NCBI GenBank assembly: GCA_030447865.1
Contig: JAUJOD010000001.1
Location: forward strand, 62,001 to 126,000
Length of the DNA stretch: 64,000 nucleotides
From: Nocardioidaceae bacterium
GTDB taxonomy: Bacteria; Actinomycetota; Actinomycetes; Propionibacteriales; Nocardioidaceae
Reading direction: 5' to 3'
Part shown: one piece after another, positions 10,619 through 19,319 of the stretch
Layout: every line of letters starts with the position of its first letter
Numbering within the stretch: position 1 is the stretch's first letter
Made by a program: the position numbers and the translations under genes
The notes under the pieces: model-generated
Told to the model about the DNA's origin: nothing
Databases searched by the model: none
Seen by the model: the letters and a program-made list of their open reading frames with translations, nothing else

Positions 10619-10624
10619 TAGCGT
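10619..10624 (+). promoter_or_regulatory. Putative leaderless -10 of DUF3499 gene
   Basis: TAGCGT, 6 nt before GTG 10631, which lacks a ribosome-binding site. Confidence 0.45.
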
Positions 10625-10630
10625 CACCTC

Positions 10631-10987
10631 GTGAGTCGACGGAGGATGTGCTCGCGCAGCACCTGCGCCGACGCCGCCGTAGCGACGCTGACCTACGTGT
10701 ACTCCGACTCCACGGTGGTGCTGGGCCCGTTGGCGACGTACGCCGAACCGCACGCCTACGACCTGTGCCAGTTCCACGCCGAGCGGCTGAGCGCGCCGCG
10801 GGGGTGGGAGGTCATCCGATTGGCGCGCGACGCGGGGGTTCCGGCGCCGAGCGGGGACGACCTGCTGGCGCTGGCGAACGCCGTACGAGAGGCTGCCCGT
10901 CCGCGCGACGTCGACGAACTGCCCGCCTCCTCGGTCGAGGTCGGACGTCGCGGCCACCTGCGGATGCTGCGGTCGACCGAGGCCTGA
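10631..10987 (+). CDS. DUF3499 protein
   Basis: Protein of 118 aa, a small conserved actinobacterial family of unknown function. The N-terminus MSRRRMCSRSTC and a later DLCQFHAERL give Cys and His residues that could form a zinc site. The central block VATLTYVYSDSTVVLGPLATYAEPHAYDLC is the family signature. No membrane segment or signal peptide is present, so it should be cytoplasmic. It is divergent from the zincin-like gene and convergent with the DUF5719 gene, 7 bp away, so it is probably monocistronic and leaderless. Confidence 0.8.
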   Translation: MSRRRMCSRSTCADAAVATLTYVYSDSTVVLGPLATYAEPHAYDLCQFHAERLSAPRGWEVIRLARDAGVPAPSGDDLLALANAVREAARPRDVDELPASSVEVGRRGHLRMLRSTEA

Positions 10988-10994
10988 GCTGCGC

Positions 10995-12476
10995 TCAAGG
11001 GACCGGGGCGACAGCTGGCCGCGTGATCGACCACACGCCGGAACGAAGCGGCACCGACGTTATCCCGTCGGGGCTGCGGTAGGAGGCCATGCCGGAGATG
11101 GCTTCGCCCGCCCGCCTGCTGAGCACGAGGTAACCCGGCTTCGTGTCTTCCGGCGGCTCCCAGACCGTCACAGCGGCGCCTTTCACGTTGACGACCTGGT
11201 TACGAAGCCGGGTGCCGGCGTCGTTGAAGGTCGCCACCCGCACGCTGCCGCCAATCGGGTCGGGAGTCGTCAGGAGGAGGGTGAGGTCGGAGTCGGAAAG
11301 CAGCGGCACCACCGCGGGATCGGTAAGCGCCTCACTGGCCGTTGACACGGTGAAGTCCTCGGTCGGGTCAGCCGTGATGGTGGTGACGGCGCCGGTCACC
11401 GGCACGTTGCTGTTCATCCGTATGCCGGCCGCCAACCCCTGGGTGATCGGCAGCAGGTCCTCGACGACAACGCTCCCGGGCCTGATCCGTACGTCGGCCA
11501 GCTGGGTGGGCGTGAAAGTCCCCGAGGCGTCGAAGACCCGCACGTGCACCAGGGCTTCCCTGCGGCTGGTGTTGGTGAGCACGAGGCGCTGCTTTCCGTC
11601 CTGCGGCGGCACGTCTGCCGCGCCCCCTGGCTGGTCTCTGCCACCTCCCGGCGCCTCGGCTTGAAGAGGCGGGGTGGGGTTGATGACCACCTGGGTGGCC
11701 GGACCGGCACTCGGCGCGATCCACTCGCTCCCGGCAGCGGAGACGCGGCGGCGCTTGGTCGTCAGGACCGCCGCGACCACCGCTCCGCGCGAAGCGTGCG
11801 CGTTCACGGTGAGCGCGTCGGAACCCGGCGCGAACCGGGAAAGGTCCAGGGTCCGCTCGGAGAACGGCGCCACCGTGATGCCCCGGGCACCGGCCGGTTC
11901 GATCGGCCCGTTGTACCCGAACAAGGCGAGGTCGACGACGGCAACCGCCCGCGTCGGGTTCGACAAGACCAACCGTGATCTGGCCCCGACGCTGGTGTCG
12001 ACGGCGCTGAACCACCAGTCGTTCGCGGCCGCCCCACATGCGCTGGCGGCCAGGCCAGACGTCTTCAGGCTGGCCAACACCGACGACACGACGGCGCTGA
12101 CCCCGGGAGCCAACTCGCCCGACGCCCCGACGAGCAGCCCTGCGGTGCCGGGTTTCAGAGCGCGCTGCAGCGGCTCTCCCGCCGTTGTCACGCTGCTGAG
12201 CATGGGCCTCGGCGGCAGCCGTAGCGGCGCCAGGTCAAGCGCCCCAGGTGCTGAGCTCTGCGGGCCGCCCGCCGGGCTGACAGCAAAGAGCGAGGTAACC
12301 GTGTCAGCACCGGAAGGTGGCGGCGGGCAGGTGAGCGCGGTTGCGCCCGGTGGCACCTGCTCAGCTGTAAGTCGTTGGGCCGGCGGCAGCGTAGTCGACG
12401 AGCGGTCGGCGACGGTGACAGCTGACGCCGACGCGAGGACCGCGACAACGGCGACAGCGGCGGACCGGTAGCTCAT
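10995..12476 (-). CDS. Exported DUF5719-type protein
   Basis: Protein of 493 aa with an N-terminal hydrophobic signal (about 4-24, ending ASAVTVA). A long beta-rich Ala/Val/Thr-rich exterior follows, with repeating modules such as RLVLSNPTRAVAVVDLALFGYNG and RLVLTNTSRREALVHVRVFDASG that look like two related immunoglobulin-like folds. Family placement rests on its position: in actinobacteria this kind of protein is encoded right after the large GT2 membrane protein next to whiB. The ATGA overlap with the glycosyltransferase stop implies coupled translation and a joint role at the cell surface. The exact function is unknown. Confidence 0.7.
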   Translation of the reverse strand: MSYRSAAVAVVAVLASASAVTVADRSSTTLPPAQRLTAEQVPPGATALTCPPPPSGADTVTSLFAVSPAGGPQSSAPGALDLAPLRLPPRPMLSSVTTAGEPLQRALKPGTAGLLVGASGELAPGVSAVVSSVLASLKTSGLAASACGAAANDWWFSAVDTSVGARSRLVLSNPTRAVAVVDLALFGYNGPIEPAGARGITVAPFSERTLDLSRFAPGSDALTVNAHASRGAVVAAVLTTKRRRVSAAGSEWIAPSAGPATQVVINPTPPLQAEAPGGGRDQPGGAADVPPQDGKQRLVLTNTSRREALVHVRVFDASGTFTPTQLADVRIRPGSVVVEDLLPITQGLAAGIRMNSNVPVTGAVTTITADPTEDFTVSTASEALTDPAVVPLLSDSDLTLLLTTPDPIGGSVRVATFNDAGTRLRNQVVNVKGAAVTVWEPPEDTKPGYLVLSRRAGEAISGMASYRSPDGITSVPLRSGVWSITRPAVAPVP

Positions 12477-15379
12477 GGTTGTCCCTCCCTCAGGCCTTCC
12501 CGGCGGTGCAGTCCGGGTGTGGCGAGCACCAGCACCAGCAGCCACAGCCCCGCCTGCCCGGCGAGCTGCCAACGGCGATCGGACTCAGCCGGTTCGAGCG
12601 CCGGCGGTGCGCTGCCCGACTGGCCGCGCGCCGTGTCGATCTGCCACCCGGCCAGCTGTCCTGCACTGGCCCGGGACAGTCCCGGGGTGGCGTCGAGCTG
12701 GTCGACCAGCTGTGGACTGTTCGGCGGTGGCAGCACGACGTACTTGATGCCCAGCTCAGCCAGCCCGGCTGGAGCGACCGCCGCGCGCTCCACGAGCAAA
12801 TCTGTGACAAGGCGGGTCACCCTAGTCGACCCGGCGGCCGGCAGCACGCTGTCGTCACCGAGGCGCACACCGTCGCCGGCAACCACGTCGTACGTCGCTC
12901 GATCGGCGTTGCCGCGGACCACGAGCACGCGCAGCCCGCTATCGGCGCCGATCGCGTCAGCCATGTACGCCGGGAGGGCAACCGCGGTCTGCCGGGACAG
13001 CTCGCCGGCTGGTGCGAACACCGCCCACCAGGCGAGCCCGGCCACCGTGGTCAGCACCGCGGCCGCCGTCGCCACCGCAGCGAGCGGTTGCCGCCAACCG
13101 AAGCTCCCTGCGGCGATGAAGCGGGTCAGCCCGTCCGCGGCGAAACCGGCTGCAACGACTCCCGCCGCCTGGGCCACGATGACGGGGAAGCCGACCCACA
13201 CAGGTGCGTGATACAGCCCGCCCGGGAGCTCCACGGTGAAGCGGGACATGACAGCCGCAGTTGCGAGTGCGACCGCGATCACCACCCAGGCACCAGCGAC
13301 GCCGGTAAGCCGGTCCCGGCGCAGCAAGGCGAGCACGGCCAGTCCTGCGATCCCTGCGGTCAGCCACCACGGCGCGTCACCAGCTGCGGCGAGGCGGCCG
13401 AACGCCCACTGCCAGGCCGGGTCGGTACCGGATCTGGGGCCGCCGTAGGCGCGTCCGGCCTCGGTCAGCACCAGCTCTGGCGTATCCAGGAACCGCCACG
13501 ACCAGGGCAGCAGTAGTGCCAGCGGCAGCAGCACCGCCAGCAAGCAGTAGGGAATCGCCGACGGTCGGCGCCGGACCAGCAACCAGAGCACCGCCGCGAC
13601 CAGCAGCACCGCCGCCATCGCCTCCCCAACGGGCGCGAACGCACTTACCGCAGCCAGCACCGCTCCCGCTGCGCAGGCAGCCCCCAGCCGCCGGCCACCA
13701 GCAGGGGCAAGCAGCGTCGCCACCGCAGGGACGAGCCACGGCAGCAGGATGGTGGCGACCACGGTGCCAACTCGCCCGGACGCCGTCGCACCGGTCACCA
13801 CCGGCAGCAGGGCGTAGGTCGCCGCCATCCACACGCGAACGGGCCGGCTCTGCACGAGGCTGCGGGCGGCGACGTACGCCCCGATCGCCGCCAGGACCGG
13901 CGCGAACAGCATCACCGCGTCGACAAGGAGCCACGCCTTTCCCAGCAGCACGGTGCCGGCGAGCGCCAGCCCGGCGACGTACGGCGACGTCCACTCGGTC
14001 GAGCCCAGCCGCACCGGGTGCCAGGTTTCGGTGTAGAGCCGCCACCACTGCCCCGCGGAGTCCGGCGCCGGTAGCAACGAGCCGCCCTGCAGGAACCCGT
14101 CGCCCCACAGTCCCCGCGTCGCCAGTAGTCCGACCACCGCCAGCACGCCCACCAGGCTGAGCAGGGGGTGCGCCAGCGTGCTGTGGACCGGGCCGGCCCC
14201 CACCGGCAGGTTGACCGCCTCGTCAGCGACGGGGCCGGTCTCCAATGCGGTGGCGTCTCCCCGCCCTGCACGCAGCTGGGCTGCCGGCGACGTCGCCGGC
14301 ACAGTGCCCCGGAACCCGCTGGTGAACCGGCTGGCCACGGCGTCGATGCCGTTGGCGTACGGCGTCCACCACGGCGGCAGCTTGGCGCGAACGTCCGCTG
14401 ACCCGCCCCGAGCGAGGGCGCGACGCCGCCACCGAGCCGCGGCGATGCGATCGGGGCGGCCGAGGACGCTCACCGCCGCGACGAGCTCCTGCCAGGCCGC
14501 CCCCGGCAGCTTCCCGAGGAGGTAGCCGATGGCCCGCAGCACCGAGCCGACCAGCAACCGGACGTACTGGAACGGCAGCACCAGCAGTCTGCAGTTGGCG
14601 AGCAGCGTGAAGAGAGCGGCGCGGCGGTCCGCTCGCTGGGGATTGGTCGAGGTGTTGGCGATGCGTCGTACGCCGCGAGCGGCCGCTTCCGCGTGGAAGA
14701 CGACCGCGCCAGGCGCGACCACGACCCGGCTTCCCGACTTCGCCACCCGCCACCCGAAGTCGACGTCGTCTCGAAACAGCGGCAGCCGGGGATCGAAACC
14801 CTCCAGCCGGTCCCAGAGGTCAGCCCGCACCAGCATGCCGGCGCTGCTGACGGCGAGCACGTCGCGCAGCTCGTCGTGCTGCCCCTGGTCGTGCTCGCCG
14901 AGCTCCAGGCCCGTCTCGCGGTGCCCCGTTCCGGTGATGGTGACCCCCACCTCCAGCAACCGCCGCCCGCGTGGCCAGGCGCGGATCCGGCAGCCGACAA
15001 CACCGATCGAGGTGTCGCTCGTGGCTGTCTCGAGCTGACGCGCCAAGGCGTGCGGGGCCGGTGCGCAATCGTCGTGCAGCAGCCAGATCCAGGAGTCGGT
15101 CCCGTCGGCGGCTGGCCGCACGCTCTGGAGGGCAGCCCGCACCGCCGCGCCGAAGCCAGCAGTGCGCGGCAGGTCGCGTACGGCGTCCGCGCCAAACGCA
15201 GCGGCAAGCAGGTCCCGCGAGGAGTCGGTGGAACCGGTGTCGACCGCGACGACCTGGTCGGGAGGTCGGGTGCTCGCCTCCAAGGCGGCGATCAGCGACG
15301 GTAGCCAGCGCTCTCCGTCGTGCGCGACGATGACCGCCGTAACGTGCGGACGGCCAGCAGCATCGTGAGGAGCACTCAT
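12473..15379 (-). CDS. Large GT2 glycosyltransferase with multi-pass membrane domain
   Basis: Protein of 968 aa. Residues 1-230 form a GT-A domain: TAVIVAHDGERWLPSLIAAL, VVAVDTGSTDSSRDLL, acidic WLLHDDCAPAP in the DXD position, and a later FRDDVDFGWRVAKSG. A hydrophobic segment near 265-290 and then a long C-terminal membrane region (about 400-810) with at least ten TM stretches follow, and an extracytoplasmic tail ends the protein. This design suits a polyprenyl-linked sugar transferase at the membrane, but acceptor and donor are unknown. It is encoded upstream of, and overlapping, the exported DUF5719 gene. The start is ATG 15379. Confidence 0.85.
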   Translation of the reverse strand: MSAPHDAAGRPHVTAVIVAHDGERWLPSLIAALEASTRPPDQVVAVDTGSTDSSRDLLAAAFGADAVRDLPRTAGFGAAVRAALQSVRPAADGTDSWIWLLHDDCAPAPHALARQLETATSDTSIGVVGCRIRAWPRGRRLLEVGVTITGTGHRETGLELGEHDQGQHDELRDVLAVSSAGMLVRADLWDRLEGFDPRLPLFRDDVDFGWRVAKSGSRVVVAPGAVVFHAEAAARGVRRIANTSTNPQRADRRAALFTLLANCRLLVLPFQYVRLLVGSVLRAIGYLLGKLPGAAWQELVAAVSVLGRPDRIAAARWRRRALARGGSADVRAKLPPWWTPYANGIDAVASRFTSGFRGTVPATSPAAQLRAGRGDATALETGPVADEAVNLPVGAGPVHSTLAHPLLSLVGVLAVVGLLATRGLWGDGFLQGGSLLPAPDSAGQWWRLYTETWHPVRLGSTEWTSPYVAGLALAGTVLLGKAWLLVDAVMLFAPVLAAIGAYVAARSLVQSRPVRVWMAATYALLPVVTGATASGRVGTVVATILLPWLVPAVATLLAPAGGRRLGAACAAGAVLAAVSAFAPVGEAMAAVLLVAAVLWLLVRRRPSAIPYCLLAVLLPLALLLPWSWRFLDTPELVLTEAGRAYGGPRSGTDPAWQWAFGRLAAAGDAPWWLTAGIAGLAVLALLRRDRLTGVAGAWVVIAVALATAAVMSRFTVELPGGLYHAPVWVGFPVIVAQAAGVVAAGFAADGLTRFIAAGSFGWRQPLAAVATAAAVLTTVAGLAWWAVFAPAGELSRQTAVALPAYMADAIGADSGLRVLVVRGNADRATYDVVAGDGVRLGDDSVLPAAGSTRVTRLVTDLLVERAAVAPAGLAELGIKYVVLPPPNSPQLVDQLDATPGLSRASAGQLAGWQIDTARGQSGSAPPALEPAESDRRWQLAGQAGLWLLVLVLATPGLHRREGLREGQP

Positions 15380-15522
15380 GGCTGCTGGCTACCTTGCGGG
15401 GAGGGGAAGTTAAGGACCTGCCCCGCCGCTGCGGGGTGGCCCTACCTTATCGACCGGACCCTACCGACCGGCCACTACCGGCCGGCGCGGACCAGCCGAC
15501 CACCACGCCACGAGACCGGCAG

Positions 15523-15777
15523 CTAGACCGCGCGCTTCTTCAGCTTGCGCCGCTCCCGCTCGGAGAGCCCGCCCCAGATGCCGAACCGCTCGTCATTGAG
15601 CAGCGCGTACTCCAGGCAGTCGCCACGCACTTCACACGACAGGCACACCCGCTTGGCCTCTCGCGTCGAGCCGCCCTTCTCGGGAAAGAACGCCTCGGGG
15701 TCTGTTTGCGCGCACAGGGCGCGCTCTTGCCACATGAGCTCGTCGGCGCCGCCGTCGAGCACTTCAAGTTCCCGCAC
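15523..15777 (-). CDS. whiB2: WhiB2-like [4Fe-4S] transcription factor
   Basis: Protein of 84 aa with the four cluster ligands Cys22, Cys45, Cys48 and Cys54 in the C-x22-C-x2-C-x5-C pattern, the GIWGG turn (66-70) and the basic C-terminal helix ERERRKLKKRAV. The sequence and its position beside the large GT2 gene match the WhiB2/WhmD/WhiB subgroup, which controls septation genes with a WhiA-type partner in Streptomyces and mycobacteria. The start is GTG 15777 preceded by GAGGAGG. The upstream region is unusually A/T-rich for this window and contains an inverted repeat. Confidence 0.93.
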   Translation of the reverse strand: MRELEVLDGGADELMWQERALCAQTDPEAFFPEKGGSTREAKRVCLSCEVRGDCLEYALLNDERFGIWGGLSERERRKLKKRAV

Positions 15778-15821
15778 GCCTCGCCCTCCTCGACCCTTGC
15801 TTCAGTGCCGCATCGGTTGAC

Positions 15822-15858
15822 GGCATACACGAATTACATGCCTGTAAGACGCGTTACG
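15822..15858 (-). promoter_or_regulatory. whiB2-like upstream region with inverted repeats
   Basis: Reading the minus strand, TTGACG is followed by GTAA-N6-TTAC, then CATGTAATT and an imperfect repeat with arms GGCAT / ATGCC. TTGACG could be a -35, but no -10 with 16-19 bp spacing is convincing. The 9-mer CATGTAATT also occurs upstream of the amidase gene (56306-56314). Confidence 0.35.
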
Positions 15859-16008
15859 TCAAGCGGTCGGCGGAATTCGGCTGCGACACGCCGGTAGATC
15901 GTCCGGACTCGCGTCGGACGCGGGTCGGCGGGTCACGCATTGGCGCGCTATGCAGCCTGGAGATCGCCCTCCTACCTACGGAACGCGCCAAGTCGCGGCG
16001 GGCGCTGG

Positions 16009-16108
16009 TTTGCGCTACGGCTGCGGAGGCCGTTGCCACCAGCCCTGCGGTCGCTGCTTTTGCGCTACGGCTGCGGAGGCCGTTGCCACCAGCCCTGCGG
16101 TCGCTGCT
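16009..16108. repeat. 2 x 50-bp perfect tandem duplication
   Basis: Positions 16009-16058 and 16059-16108 are identical, including GCGGAGGCCGTTGCCACC. The second copy encodes the last residues and stop of the membrane protein gene at 16065. The first copy therefore lies just after the gene as an untranslated duplicate of its 3' end. Confidence 0.97.
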
Positions 16109-17150
16109 CCTCGCCCTCGCGCCGCGGCTGATCGGTCTGCTCGCCTGAAGGGACCTCACGCTGCTCGGTGTGTGCCGTGCCCGACTGTGCTGCCCCGGTC
16201 TGGGCCGGTCCAGTCTGGGCTGGCCGGTCAGCTGGCGAACCCTCGGCGGATGAAGGGGCGACGGCAGAAGCACCCTCCGACTGACCCCATTGCGAGGCGG
16301 TCGGGTGAGCGGGTGCTCCCCAGGACTGCTGCTGCGTCGCCTCGCGTTGCCCCCACCCCTGCGCAGGTTGCCCCCAGGACGGCTGTTGGTGCTGCGGGTC
16401 GACCGCCGGAGAGTAGCCGCCCTGCTCGGAACCCGTCCAGGCCGACGCCGGCTGACCCTGCTGCTCGGCCTGCGCCTGCGACTGGTCGCCCCAGCCACCA
16501 GCGGCAGTGGCGCCAGCTGCGGTGGCGCCGCTGCCGGAACCGGCGCCCCACCCCTGGCCTTGCTGACCCCATCCAGGCTGACCCGAGTAGCCCGAGCCCT
16601 GCTGCCCCCAACCTGGCTGGCCGTAGCCCTGCTGGCCGGCGTACCCCTGCTGCTGGCCCCACGCCGACGCCGTTGACTGCGACGTCTTCGGCAGCGACTG
16701 GAGCACGGTGTACGCGAACCAGGCTGTCAGGCCGAGGAGTAGCAGGTCAGCCAGACCCAACACGATGCCGACGATCTTGCCGGCCCCCAAGACCCCGCCG
16801 AAGACATCGGCACCGCCGTCGTCGTCGGCACCGAAGGCGGTGAACCAGCAGATCAGCCGCAGCAGCAACGCCACGCCGGCGATGCCGAGGGCGACAAGCG
16901 CCACGGTTCGGGCGTTCTTGCTGGCCCCACCGAGGCCGACGGCTAGGGCCAGCGCTGCGATCAGCGAGAACACCAGGAGCGGGTGGGCGAACAGGTGACC
17001 GAAGACCGCGGCCTTACCCGAGAAGTCGAGGCCGACGTCGTCCTCGCTCTTGAACAGCAGCGACAGGGCGCTGATCAGGTACAGCGCCGCCACTGCGAGC
17101 AGGCCGTAGGCGAAGATGTCGCGCGACTTCCTGAGCGCTTCGGTGACCAC
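16065..17150 (-). CDS. Four-TM protein with Gln/Gly/Trp-rich tail
   Basis: Protein of 361 aa of unrecognised family. Residues 1-165 contain about four hydrophobic helices (approximately 14-33, 55-72, 82-101, 125-152). The rest is low-complexity: degenerate repeats such as GYGQPGWGQQG, QPGWGQQGQGWG and WGQPAQGWGQ, then an acidic/basic end RPQGWWQRPPQP. Tails of this composition are usually disordered and cytoplasmic in actinobacterial membrane proteins. GTG 17150 has a strong GGGGAGG 6 nt upstream. It is divergent from cofD. The 3' end lies in a 50-bp duplicated unit. Its function cannot be inferred. Confidence 0.75.
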   Translation of the reverse strand: MVTEALRKSRDIFAYGLLAVAALYLISALSLLFKSEDDVGLDFSGKAAVFGHLFAHPLLVFSLIAALALAVGLGGASKNARTVALVALGIAGVALLLRLICWFTAFGADDDGGADVFGGVLGAGKIVGIVLGLADLLLLGLTAWFAYTVLQSLPKTSQSTASAWGQQQGYAGQQGYGQPGWGQQGSGYSGQPGWGQQGQGWGAGSGSGATAAGATAAGGWGDQSQAQAEQQGQPASAWTGSEQGGYSPAVDPQHQQPSWGQPAQGWGQREATQQQSWGAPAHPTASQWGQSEGASAVAPSSAEGSPADRPAQTGPAQTGAAQSGTAHTEQREVPSGEQTDQPRREGEEQRPQGWWQRPPQP

Positions 17151-17219
17151 GAGAAACCTCCCCGGTGCGGTGCGGCAATCGTGGCCCTAGCCTGCCACAC
17201 GCGGGGGTCCGCCGGTGGC

Positions 17220-17225
17220 TAACCT
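17220..17225 (+). promoter_or_regulatory. Putative leaderless -10 of cofD operon
   Basis: TAACCT, 6 nt before ATG 17232; it would drive the five-gene overlapping run cofD to 21249. Confidence 0.5.
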
Positions 17226-17231
17226 GCCCAT

Positions 17232-18212
17232 ATGCGGATCACTGTGCTGTCGGGGGGCGTCGGTGGCGCGCGGTTCCTCTCCGGGCTCAGAGCGGCGATG
17301 CCCCCACCCGAGTCCTCGATCAGCGTCATTGGGAATACGGCCGACGACATCTGGCTGTTCGGCCTGCGCGTCTGCCCTGATCTCGACACGGTGATGTACA
17401 CCCTCGGTGGCGGCATCGACGAGGAACGCGGGTGGGGGCGCCGCGACGAGACCTGGAACGCCAAGGCCGAGTTGGCGGCGTACGGCGTGCAGCCCACCTG
17501 GTTCGGTCTCGGGGACCGCGACCTCGCCACCCACCTGGTTCGCACTCAGATGCTCAACGCCGGCTACCCACTGTCTGCGGTCACCGAGGCACTGTGCGCC
17601 AGGTGGCAACCGGGAGTCCGGTTGATCCCGATGACCGACGACCGCGTCGAGACCCACGTGGTCATCGACGACCCGGACGCCCCAGGGGCCCGCCGCGCCG
17701 TGCACTTCCAGGAGTACTGGGTGCGGCTGCACGCACCGGTCGCGCACTCGGTGGTCGCCCTGGGCGCCGATGAGGCCGTCCCGGCGCCGGGAGTGGTCGA
17801 GGCGATCAAGGATGCCGACGTGCTCATCGTGCCGCCGTCGAACCCGGTGGTCTCGATCGGCACGATCCTGGCTGTGCCCGGAATCGCGGATGCCGTGCGT
17901 ACGACGTCTGCCGCCGTGGTGGGGGTGTCCCCCATCATCGCGGGAGCCCCGGTGCGCGGCATGGCCGACAAACTGCTGCCCCTCGTCGATGCGGAGGTGA
18001 GCGCGCTCGGGGTGGCCGAGCACTACGGCGCCCGGCGCTTCGGTGGCCTGCTCGACGGTTGGCTCGTGGACCAGGCGGACGCTGCCGACGTAGCGGCTGT
18101 CGAGGACCTCGGGCTGGCGGCGCGCGCCGTACCGCTGTATCTGCGCGACCCCGCAACATCAGCGGCGGTGGCTGCGGCAACCCTGGCCCTGGCCGCGGAT
18201 CTCGCCACGTGA
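17232..18212 (+). CDS. cofD: 2-phospho-L-lactate/PEP transferase (F420 biosynthesis)
   Basis: Protein of 326 aa (FbiA in mycobacteria). It joins the activated phospho-C3 unit (phosphoenolpyruvyl-GPP in actinobacteria) to the deazaflavin Fo, giving dehydro-F420-0. The N-terminus MRITVLSGGVGGARFLSGL is the family start; further blocks are IGNTADDIWLFGLRVCPDLDTVMYTL, RDLATHLVRTQMLNAGYPL and VLIVPPSNPVVSIGTIL. The length fits the family. Its stop overlaps the fbiB start (GTGA). The presence of this gene implies F420-dependent redox chemistry in the host, although no F420-using enzyme is obvious in the window. Confidence 0.95.
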   Translation: MRITVLSGGVGGARFLSGLRAAMPPPESSISVIGNTADDIWLFGLRVCPDLDTVMYTLGGGIDEERGWGRRDETWNAKAELAAYGVQPTWFGLGDRDLATHLVRTQMLNAGYPLSAVTEALCARWQPGVRLIPMTDDRVETHVVIDDPDAPGARRAVHFQEYWVRLHAPVAHSVVALGADEAVPAPGVVEAIKDADVLIVPPSNPVVSIGTILAVPGIADAVRTTSAAVVGVSPIIAGAPVRGMADKLLPLVDAEVSALGVAEHYGARRFGGLLDGWLVDQADAADVAAVEDLGLAARAVPLYLRDPATSAAVAAATLALAADLAT

Positions 18213-19261
18213 GGAGTCCGCGCCGTCTCGAAATGTTCGGTGTCAGATGGCCGGAGGTGCAGCCCGGTGCCGACCTGACTGCCCTGGTCACGGGGGGCGT
18301 GCCGGTGCAGGACGGCGATGTGCTCGTGCTCACCAGCAAGGTGGTGAGCAAGGCTGCGGGTCGGGTCGTTCGCGGCGACCGCGCTGCGGCGATCGCGGCG
18401 GAGACGGAGCGGATCGTCGCGCAGCGAGGCGCAGCAGTGATCGCGCAGACCCGGCACGGGTTTGTGCTGGCGGCAGCCGGCGTTGACGCGTCGAACACCG
18501 AACCCGGCACCGTGGTGCTGCTGCCCGAGCACCCAGACCGCTCGGCGCGTCGGTTGCGCGACGAGATCTATGCGGCGGTTGGCCGCAACGTCGCGGTCGT
18601 CGTCAGCGACACCGCCGGACGGGCGTGGCGGCTGGGGCAGACCGACATGGCCATCGGTTGCGCGGGGATCCTGCCGGCAGTTGACCTGCGGGGAACCGCT
18701 GACTCGTACGGCAATCTGCTCGAGGTCACGACACCCGCGGTCGCTGACGAGCTGGCCGCGGCAGGTGATCTGGTCAAGGGAAAGGCGACGGGTTGCCCAC
18801 TGGCCGTCGTGCGAGGTGCCGGTGACTTCGTGCTCCCTGTCGGTGATCACGGGCCGGGTGCCATCGCGTTGCTTCGCGACACCGAGACGGACCTCTTCGC
18901 GCTCGGCGCCAGAGAGGCTGCCGTCACGGCTGCGTTGCGGAACCAGCCTGCGGCATTGCGCCGCTTCCCCGCGCTCGCGCCCTCCGACGTGGCACCCTTC
19001 GCCGAAGTGGTGTGTGACGACCAGGCGATAGCGGTATCGGTTGAGGCGATCCCCGCGGCCGGTGGTCTGTCGTCGTGGCTGGTGCAGATCGACGTACGAC
19101 GAGATGCCGGGCCGCCCCAGTGGCTGCTCGTTGGGCAGCTGCTGGAGCGCAGCCGGGTTGTTGGGGCGGCGTTTCGCCTGGTGGGGACGTCCGCTGCCCG
19201 TCCCACGACGCCGCGGCCCGACTGGCAGATGGTGGACTGCACGTTTTGGGCGGTTGCGTAG
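18209..19261 (+). CDS. fbiB: F420:glutamate ligase (CofE domain) with non-nitroreductase tail
   Basis: Adds glutamate residues to F420-0. Residues about 8-245 form the CofE domain: GDVLVLTSKVVSKAAGR, VLAAAGVDASNTEPGTVVLLP, VVVSDTAGRAWRLGQTDMAIG and DELAAAGDLVKGKATGCPLAVVRG. Length is 350 aa, compared with about 450 aa for mycobacterial FbiB, where the C-terminal half is an FMN reductase that reduces dehydro-F420-0. Here only about 105 residues follow CofE, and they show no FMN nitroreductase motif. The C-terminal part ends WQMVDCTFWAVA. Either reduction is done elsewhere or the product pool differs. GTG 18209 overlaps cofD. Confidence 0.9.
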   Translation: MRSPRRLEMFGVRWPEVQPGADLTALVTGGVPVQDGDVLVLTSKVVSKAAGRVVRGDRAAAIAAETERIVAQRGAAVIAQTRHGFVLAAAGVDASNTEPGTVVLLPEHPDRSARRLRDEIYAAVGRNVAVVVSDTAGRAWRLGQTDMAIGCAGILPAVDLRGTADSYGNLLEVTTPAVADELAAAGDLVKGKATGCPLAVVRGAGDFVLPVGDHGPGAIALLRDTETDLFALGAREAAVTAALRNQPAALRRFPALAPSDVAPFAEVVCDDQAIAVSVEAIPAAGGLSSWLVQIDVRRDAGPPQWLLVGQLLERSRVVGAAFRLVGTSAARPTTPRPDWQMVDCTFWAVA

Positions 19262-19319
19262 ACTCGCGGGCGACATCGCCGTACCGGAGGACCCCTTCAC
19301 CTGTGGACATGACAAAGCT

